In this document: positions 56,858 through 64,000 of the stretch, piece by piece
Layout of the letters: each line of letters opens with the position of its first letter
Position numbering within the stretch: position 1 is the first letter of the stretch
Assembly (NCBI RefSeq): GCF_964340395.1
Contig: NC_135551.1
Coordinates: 1,014,501 to 1,078,500, forward strand
Length of the DNA stretch: 64,000 nucleotides
Origin: Glandiceps talaboti
Lineage: Eukaryota; Hemichordata; Enteropneusta; Spengelidae
Reading direction: 5' to 3'
Notes under the pieces: generated by a model
The model's database searches: none
What the model saw: the letters and a program-made list of their open reading frames with translations, nothing else
Told to the model about the DNA's origin: nothing
Program-made: the position numbers and the translations under genes

Positions 56858-58170
56858 GCACGTCATGACGAAAATGTTTGTGTCATTTAAAGCCAAGGTC
56901 TTGAGTCGATGACGTGATAATATCAAATACTAGTAATATTCATATAATCAGAGAAAAAATCCTTTGCTCCAAGCACCGACATTGGTATACTACTACTACT
57001 TGTAAAGACACTATGGATTGACATACTAGTACATATACAATGTAGATCGCATGAATTTACTGAAGGGGTTGAGGAACACAGGACTTATATCGATCAAATG
57101 AAACAGGAAAACATTAATTCTGTGTTCACTATACACGATGCATGCCATTTCCTAGTCGCGCTTGCATACAGTTTGTCGTCCCTTCGGTGTTGAGGGTACA
57201 GTAACGTAGACCCATTCACCGTCGGCAGGACGGGCTACCATTACCTATCTACATGTATTTCAATATAACAACGTGTCCGTTTGACGCACCGTTCACACCA
57301 CTGATATTAACGCGATTTGACTCGCCCCTTTTTTCAACTCTCCCTAATCATGGATGTATTATCTTACTAATACATCCATGCCCCGACACGGGCTCACCCG
57401 AACATCACTATGAGAGATCGAAATTTACATGATTTTTCGCTGGTGGTGCTCCTGAGATATGTGACTGATCACAACTGCTTACGGGTTTGGAGGCGTGGTT
57501 CCGGGGTAGTCTAGTTCCATGCCCCCTTTCTGCCGGGGATAGGCGTGTCGCGCTGTTTACAGGATGTGGTACATGTGTGTCATGAAATCTTTTATGAATT
57601 GACTGTAAGATACCATTGACCTTCCGAAATGTACTACACCGTACTACCTTTTCATCTAATATGCTGAGATGAATTATCTTGTAACTGATCACAATACTGA
57701 TATTCAACCAAAAAACTACACTAAGCTTTATTGCAAAAATGTACAGTCACAATCGTCCGCTCACTTCATACCTGTCAATTTCACTCACATACGACGCACT
57801 GGGGACCCTGGAACCGTGTGACAAACAAAACAAAACAAACAAACAAACAAATAGATAAACTATCAAATAAATGACAAATGAACAAGCAAACGAGTGACAA
57901 GTATAGGGACTAATAATGTAATTAAATAAACCAGCACATAAACAGATACTCATGGGGTATACTAGATATGTTGTTTTTTTCTATACCCATCACTATAAAA
58001 AAAACAAGGGTTCACTCAAGGTCTTTCTCTGTCCCTCTTTGCCAGCCTCAAAAAACACCCAAATCAATCTTAAATGACAATAAACACTCGGTATATGTAA
58101 TTTACAGGACATTAGCCTCTCGATTCACCTAAAATTTTTACCTTTACCGAAATTTGTAGTCCATGTGCAA
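56858..58170. other. Unique DNA with a short palindrome
   Basis: A perfect hairpin at 57349-57380 has arms CATGGATGTATTA / TAATACATCCATG with loop TCTTAC. The minus frames 57408-57707 and 57747-57953 have no recognised motif. Confidence 0.5.
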
Positions 58171-58177
58171 TGAAAGT

Positions 58178-59450
58178 AATATGGTTTTGCAGTTGCTAGA
58201 ATATGTTTCCTAACAAAATAAATGTGCTTACTTTGAATATCTAGCACATTATGCAAATATTAAATTCAAAAACATCTGGAGACTTTTAAATCGCCGCTTT
58301 TTAAAATCGATAGTTTTTCAGCAAAGTGACATAAACTTTCCATTCTTTTTTTTGCATAACATGATCTGATGCACATTAGGGGTGATGTTTTATTCAGTTG
58401 AATGGGCCGAACAAGAAAAAATAGGTTAAACTTGAATATTTTGATGGTTATTAATGATTTACCCCCATTAAAACCAATGCTATACGTTATTAGTTTGAAA
58501 TACCGACAGTAGGGGGTAGGGGTAAACTATCTTCTTCTATGCTTTTTATTCAGCATCTTAGGAGCATACTAATACATTTTTCTGATTGCTAAAACTTATA
58601 TCTTTACAGGAAATATACTTTCTTTGAATAAATAGCTTGTAATTTTGATATAAATGCCAAGTATATCCCTTTTAAGGATAATATACTAAGATTGCTGAAG
58701 GTAAATGGAGTAGGGATATGATGACTTCCTATGTGCTTAGTACATGCCTACATATGTAATCAATACAGTGACATAGTTTTGTGATTGTTAGAATATATTT
58801 CTTAACAAAAAAACTTGAGTTCACTTTGAATATCTAGCAAATTATGTGAAAATAAATGCCAAAAAATATGTGGAGGCTTTAAATTGCCGAATCCTGAAAA
58901 ATCGACATTTTTCCGTAAAAAGACATAAAGCTTCCATTCTTTGTTAAATAACATGATCTGATACACATAATGGGTGTTTCATTATTCAGTTGAATGATCT
59001 GAACAAGAAAAAGTATGTTAACATTGAATATTTTGAGGGTTATTAATGATTTCCCCATATTAAAACCAAAACTATAAGCTATTATTTTGAAATACCGACA
59101 GTAGGGGTAAACTATCTTCTTCTGTGCATTTTATTCAGCATCTTAGGAGCATACTAATACATTTTCTGATTGCTAGAACATATATCTTTACAGGAAGTAT
59201 ACTTCTTGGAATAAGTAACTTGTTATGTTGACATACATGCCAAGGATATCCTTTTTAAGGAAACTATATTGATATATTGCTGAAGGTAAATGGGGTAGGG
59301 GTAAGATGTCTTCCTATGTCCTTAGTACACAACACCTAATCAATAAAGTAACGTGGTTTTGCAATTGTTCGAATATGTTTTTAAAAATTAGTTTACTTTG
59401 AATATCTAGCAAATTTTGTGAAAATAACTTTCAAAAATATCTGGTTTAAG
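58178..59450 (+). repeat. 0.58-kb tandem repeat, about 2.2 units
   Basis: Landmark words recur at 58190, 58782 and 59359 (TTGCTAGAATATG / TTGTTAGAATATA / TTGTTCGAATATG), and similarly AACATGATCTGATRCACAT, AAATACCGACAGTAGGGG and CTTTACAGGAA. The periods are about 592 and 577 bp and the copies have diverged noticeably. Confidence 0.9.
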
Positions 59451-61010
59451 GGTTAAAGGTCAAATGTAGGGTTAAGGCCCGGTTTCAATTAGAATTGAAT
59501 CTCAATTCAGATCCTTGAGTTTGTGCCATATGTTGGTATTCACTTTAGACAATACATACAGAGTTGCTGATGACATTCTTTCCAATATTCAAGGTGACAG
59601 CGCTATACAGTACTGAAGGCAGGACTTGAAAAATGGTGGCCGTTACAAAGAAAATTCGCACATGGTGGGAATAGAGAACTTCGCAGACGATGTGGAGTAG
59701 TGTCCAGACATTCATGAATAGGTTCCAGCAAAATGAGGTCCGGCAATTAAATGCATTAAAATCGAAACACAGAGGAGTGAAAACTCGAGTGCAGCACACT
59801 GCGCAACTCATTTATCTTTCTGAATAAATGACCTTTTTGAAGTCGTCACTTTAGACCTTGTTATCCTCGATGTTGTTTTAGGTTAATATTTGATTTGTAC
59901 ACATAGTCTGTAGTTATACTGTATCTACATCATTATTCAAAGCAGTCCATGGATATCATATTAAAAATTTACTTTGTAAATACTGACATCTGCTCTTTTT
60001 ATCCAAAGAATATTTTTTAAACTAACAAATGCTGCATGTCATACGTGCTCCAATGCATTGCAATGTATGGTATGACTCTATGAGTCAAATGTATCAATTA
60101 ATATTAGGGGGGGGGGGCAAGTCTGGTAGATCAGGTGGGTGGAGAGTCTATGATCTGAGGTATAGGTTTTGGAGGGGAAAGTCTAATACTAGTAATGGTC
60201 ACTAACGTAACAAAATGAAAAGATTCCTTCGTGTTACAACAACAACGTTTTGTCTGATTTTTCATTCTTTCATTTCAAATGAAATTCATGCATAACTCAG
60301 TTTTATGTCCTTTAGTCTGTACTGAATACTTTCGAAGTATGCATTAGAAAGTTTAGTACATTGCCAAAGTCACGTGGAGATAGTGAGTGCTAAATTTTGT
60401 CTTATTTACATTACCTGTCAAGATAATTGATGGAAAGCTAGTAACGTATATCGGAAGTCTCCAATATTTAGGAAGACAAAAGTATATCATGTTGGAGGTA
60501 TACATGGTTGATATTCTTTCGTTGACAACCACTTTGTAGGACATACACTAACTATGAGCTGTCATTCAAAACATTTTAATATGACACTTTACTTATAATC
60601 ACACTTATAAAAAGCTTTGGCATTTTACCATGAGTAAAAAGGAATCAGGTCTTCACGTTGTGGAAAAGTTGTCTCTGGCTCCATTGTGTGGAAATAATGG
60701 GACATGAAGTGATTTAAGATGGGAAGGGAAACCTGAGGAGACATTAGTTTGAATGAAGTGATGTGGCGAGAAGACAGTTGGGGAATGCCTAGGGAATGGT
60801 TAAACTTAGAGTTCATCAAAACAATGGTAAAGTATATCATTAGTCATGCAAAGTGAACAGACAATGATGTACAGAATATATAGCCAGTATTATATATGGC
60901 CTAGTGATATCGTAAGATGGCTATCAAACCTGTATTGACAGAAAAAGAACATCACTAATAGTTTGTACATGTCAATAGTTTCATGTGACTATAGCTCTCA
61001 AATCCATAGG
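59451..61010. other. Unique DNA
   Basis: At 59476 the sequence TTAAGGCCCGGTTTCAATTA, followed by the small palindrome GAATTGA-ATC-TCAATTC, looks like a PIF/Harbinger-type terminus after a TAA target, but no partner end was found. The frames at 59545-59811 and 60353-60840 (minus) lack motifs. Confidence 0.4.
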
Positions 61011-61065
61011 TCTTCACTACTTCAGGAAACACTTGTTTGGGAGATCATCCGGGCTCTACTTTAAA

Positions 61066-61180
61066 GGGACACAATCTGTAATTTTATGGTCTTTGGTGGT
61101 TACTTTTGTTCCAAGGGACAGTCTGTAATTTATGGTCTTTGGTGGTTATTTTTGTGTCAAGTGACACAGTCTGTAACTTT
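61066..61180 (+). repeat. Short tandem duplication, about 2 units
   Basis: GGGACACAATCTGTAATTTT then TATGGTCTTTGGTGGTTA, repeated at intervals of about 53-56 bp. Confidence 0.8.
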
Positions 61181-61439
61181 ATGCCGGAAGTTGTGTTGGA
61201 TGTATATTTTGTAGGTTGGAAGTTGAGACTTGGTTGAAAAGTGTTGAACTGTAAGAGACAGCAGCGAGTACACTGACTTGAGTGTAAGTACCAAAACACT
61301 GTCTACTAGATGAGGACGGTCAAATGTAAAGTAAATACCTAGGATATGAAACACCACTTGTAATACTCAAATGTGAAATAATGTTATTATTTGTACAATC
61401 ATAAAATCGATATGATCCAGTGAATAAATTCATGTGAAG

Positions 61440-62358
61440 TTGTTGCTAAGCACATTTGCTTACATTTTTGGAATCTTTATTGACGTGCCTGCCCATGCCT
61501 GTTGTTACCTTTGAAATATACACCACGATTTGGCTGTAGCTATGGGCATTGTACTTGTTGCCAGGCATAATTGCACTCAATTACTGAATGTTTATTTGCT
61601 TGGCTATTAATCCCTTATTATTTTTATGATATATACCATCATTTGACTGTTGCTATGGGCGTAGTCTTGTTGCTAGGTATATTTGCATATATTTTGGGAC
61701 AATATTTATTCACTTGCCTACCCTTCCAAATTTTCATCTTTGAAATAAAAAACATCATTTGGCAGTTACTGTGGGCGTACTTTTGTTGCTAGGCTTATTT
61801 ACATGATACATTTTAAAAATTCTTTATTCACTCATTATTTCACTTTTGCTAAGGGTCAGTTGTGTCAAATGTTTTGAACAATAAAGCTGCTCAGTAGTTT
61901 TGGAATAATAGATTTTCGGCCAAAAACGACACTAATAGGCATATCGCTGATGGGATAATCACCTTATGAACAACACTTAAGTTAAACACACCTAATAAGA
62001 ACACTCCCACCAAATGTCAGCCGAATCTGCTCAGTAGTTTTGGAATTATAGATTTTTGACCACAGAGACTCATTTTTAGCCCTAATTTTCATATCACTGA
62101 TGGGATCATCACATCATGAACCTTTTTACAAAGTAAACACCTCCAAGAACGTTCCTACCAAATTCAGACCGATTTGCACAATAGTTTTGAAGTTCAAGTA
62201 TTTTGACCGAAAATCTATTTTTTTTCTCACCCAAATCACACACTGGCGATAACATTTTGATTTGAACAATTTTCCAACTAGACACCTAAGGTTATTTACC
62301 CACAAAATATCATGGCAGTTGGTTCAACGGTTTTGACTTTAGGTTGTTTGCACATACA

Positions 62359-62408
<50 letters not shown>

Positions 62409-62410
62409 CC
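61440..62410 (-). repeat. Dispersed repeat family, copy F (inverted)
   Basis: Reverse complement of the family outside the RhoGEF gene: GTTGCTATGGGCGT words (61647, 61545), TTTGACACAACTGACCC in reverse (about 61855-61872), CTAATTTTCATATCACTGAT, and an (AC)n tract at 62353-62405 in place of the (GT)n/(CTGT)n of the + copies. The presence of both orientations, inside and outside the gene, shows it is a genuine dispersed family. Confidence 0.85.
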
Positions 62411-62482
62411 CCACATGCCGGATTGATCATGTGGGCATGCTCTCTGCTAGCTCCCCACATTGCTGACATACGGTGGCCAATA

Positions 62483-62812
62483 TCAGGTTGTCGAGACTGC
62501 TACATCAAACGATGACAAGGGTATTCCACAATTGGAATATTCATGACATTCACCATGAAAGTTATCATAAATGTCGTTCGTTGGAATACTGACCATTTGA
62601 TTGTAGTTTCCACTGATAAAGACATCTTGGTGGTATCTGATATAAGTTATTCTTGGTTTGCGTAGTTCCTCATTTGAATAATAGACTCTTTTCTGCACGT
62701 TTGGTACCCTGGTAAATTCCACTATTTTCGTCTCTCTGTGCTGAACAGAGGGCACGTTATTGGATAAAATACTCACACAAAACAGTACTCCTGTGATTAA
62801 AATCAAATGCAT
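62483..62812 (-). CDS. Possible exon of a small secreted protein
   Basis: A 109-codon minus-strand frame that starts MHLILITGVLFCVSILSNNV, a good signal peptide (hydrophobic residues about 3-17). A polar region follows, with RVPNVQKRVYYSNEELRKPR and two Cys (HGECHEYSNCG). A TATATATT word lies at about 62923-62930 on the minus strand, about 110 nt upstream of the ATG. A GTGAAT donor-like site occurs after HG (about residue 90), so the frame may be only the first coding exon. No family is recognised and it could be spurious. Confidence 0.35.
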   Translation of the reverse strand: MHLILITGVLFCVSILSNNVPSVQHRETKIVEFTRVPNVQKRVYYSNEELRKPRITYIRYHQDVFISGNYNQMVSIPTNDIYDNFHGECHEYSNCGIPLSSFDVAVSTT

Positions 62813-63078
62813 AGCAGTCCTGTGTATTCACAGTACCATTTTCAGAGTTCATACCTTGCTAATATCGTCAAATTAGTTAAAAGAATCGGGAGCGTATATG
62901 AGAGGCTGCCAACACACGGTGTCAATATATACATATCATACCTATGTATTACTTTTCATGCTCAAATGTGCTGATAACATATCATTGATGTCCTAATTTA
63001 CCTGGACTGAGATAGCTAACTTTTAGACAAAGTTTAACCTACAATAACCTGTTTTGTATGTTCAAAGAGGTCACACTG
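62813..63078. other. Possible promoter region for the minus-strand frame
   Basis: Unique DNA holding the TATA-like word noted for the 62483-62812 frame; otherwise nothing seen. Confidence 0.3.
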
Positions 63079-63149
<71 letters not shown>

Positions 63150-63300
63150 CCATCCACAAAGTCCCATCACAAACATACCTATAGTGATATACATATCCTA
63201 GTCTCAATTAACAAACAAACAAACAAACAAACAAACACACACACACACATACATACAAACAAACAAACAAACAAACAAACAAACAAACAAACAAACAACA
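63079..63300 (+). repeat. (AC)n and (AAAC)n microsatellites
   Basis: (AC)n at 63079-63148, (AAAC)n at 63210-63236, (AC)n, and (AAAC)n at 63253-63298. Translated frames are artefacts. Confidence 0.95.
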
Positions 63301-63375
63301 AAACACTGACAAGTGCAAGTCTGTATCCGTGTACCGTGCGTTATACATGCACTTGTACATGTATAATGTAGTGTG

Positions 63376-64000
63376 TGCTGTGAACCATAACACTATCTCT
63401 CTAGATCTACTACGTGTAGTGTGTTGTGTATGTGTACCATAACACTATCTCTCTACTACGTGTAGTGTGTTGTGTATGTGTACCATAACACTATCTCTCT
63501 ACTACGTGTAGTGTGTTGTGTATGTGTACCATAACACTATCTCTCTACTACGTGTAGTGTGTATGTGTACCATAACACTATCTCTCTACTACGTGTAGTG
63601 TGTTGTGTATGTGTACCATAACATTATCCCTCTACTACTTGTAGTGTGTGCTGTGAACCATAACACTATCTCTCTAGATCTACTACGTGTAGTGTGTTGT
63701 GTATGTGTACCATAACACTATCTCTCTACTACTTGTAGTGTGTGTATGTCTACCATAACATTATCCCTCTACTACTTGTAGTGTGTTGTGTGTGTCTACC
63801 ATAACATTATCCCTCTACTACTTGTAGTGTGTGTTGTGTACCATAACATTATCCCTCTACTACTTGTAGTGTGTGTTGTGTACCATAACATTATCCCTCT
63901 ACTACTTGTAGTGTGTGTTGTGTACCATAACATTATCCCTCTACTACTTGTAGTGTGTGTTGTCTACCATAACATTATCCCTCTACTACTTGTAGTGTGT
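63376..64000 (+). repeat. 42- to 53-bp satellite running off the window
   Basis: Unit containing TGTACCATAACACTATCTCT then CTACTACGTGTAGTGTGTTG. Later units have ACATTATCCCT and CTACTTGTAG. About 13 units, with period shrinking from about 50 to 42 bp along the array. CTACTACGTGTAGT-type words form a partial palindrome (CTACACGTAG). The array is not finished at the window edge. Confidence 0.93.

Noticed and set aside
57408-57707. 99-codon minus frame with moderately GC-rich composition
   Set aside because: No signal peptide, domain or splice context recognised.

Overview
This is a window of nuclear DNA from an animal, most likely a marine invertebrate such as an invertebrate deuterostome or lophotrochozoan; the species cannot be fixed from sequence alone. 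The evidence is one host gene split by GT-AG introns, a nearly intact APE-type non-LTR retrotransposon, remnants of Penelope-like and DIRS-like reverse transcriptases, and an extreme load of mini- and microsatellites. There are no bacterial-style operons, no CRISPR array, and no RNA gene that I could recognise.

The one host gene I can assemble with confidence lies on the + strand from 9276 (5' end missing) to 42446. Nine coding exons join in frame across eight introns with GT-AG borders, giving 520 codons. The product has a DPY-30/RIIa-like docking helix pair, a basic then an acidic linker, a Dbl-homology (DH) domain and a terminal PH domain. It is a Rho-family guanine nucleotide exchange factor. 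The DPY-30 motif is typical of cilia/flagella and A-kinase-anchoring-type complexes, so a role linked to the axoneme is a reasonable but unproven guess. Vertebrate ECT2L is a candidate relative, to be tested.

Layout: 1-1350 unique DNA; 1354-5480 non-LTR retrotransposon (minus strand, ORF1 and ORF2); 5482-7524 a 13-bp satellite at the 5' end of that element; 7545-9275 unique; 9276-42446 the RhoGEF gene, whose introns hold satellites of 65, 47, 38, 35 and 42 bp, six or more microsatellites, copies of a dispersed repeat family, hairpin elements and a dead LINE; 42447-44442 its 3' UTR and flank; 44443-50025 a 35-bp satellite split by a 1.7-kb insertion; 50026-51949 a foldback-type inverted-repeat element around a broken Penelope-like RT; 52060-52726 a DIRS-like RT remnant; 52730-62400 mostly unique DNA with short satellites, a 0.58-kb tandem repeat and an inverted copy of the dispersed family; 62483-62812 a possible first exon of a small secreted protein (minus); 63376-64000 a satellite running off the window.

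The main points of interest are: satellites whose monomers include or abut the host gene's own splice acceptors; arrays presenting tens to hundreds of copies of ETS-, forkhead- and CRE-like words; a LINE whose 5' end seems to be 2 kb of 13-bp repeats; and several foldback elements whose arms consist of short subrepeats.
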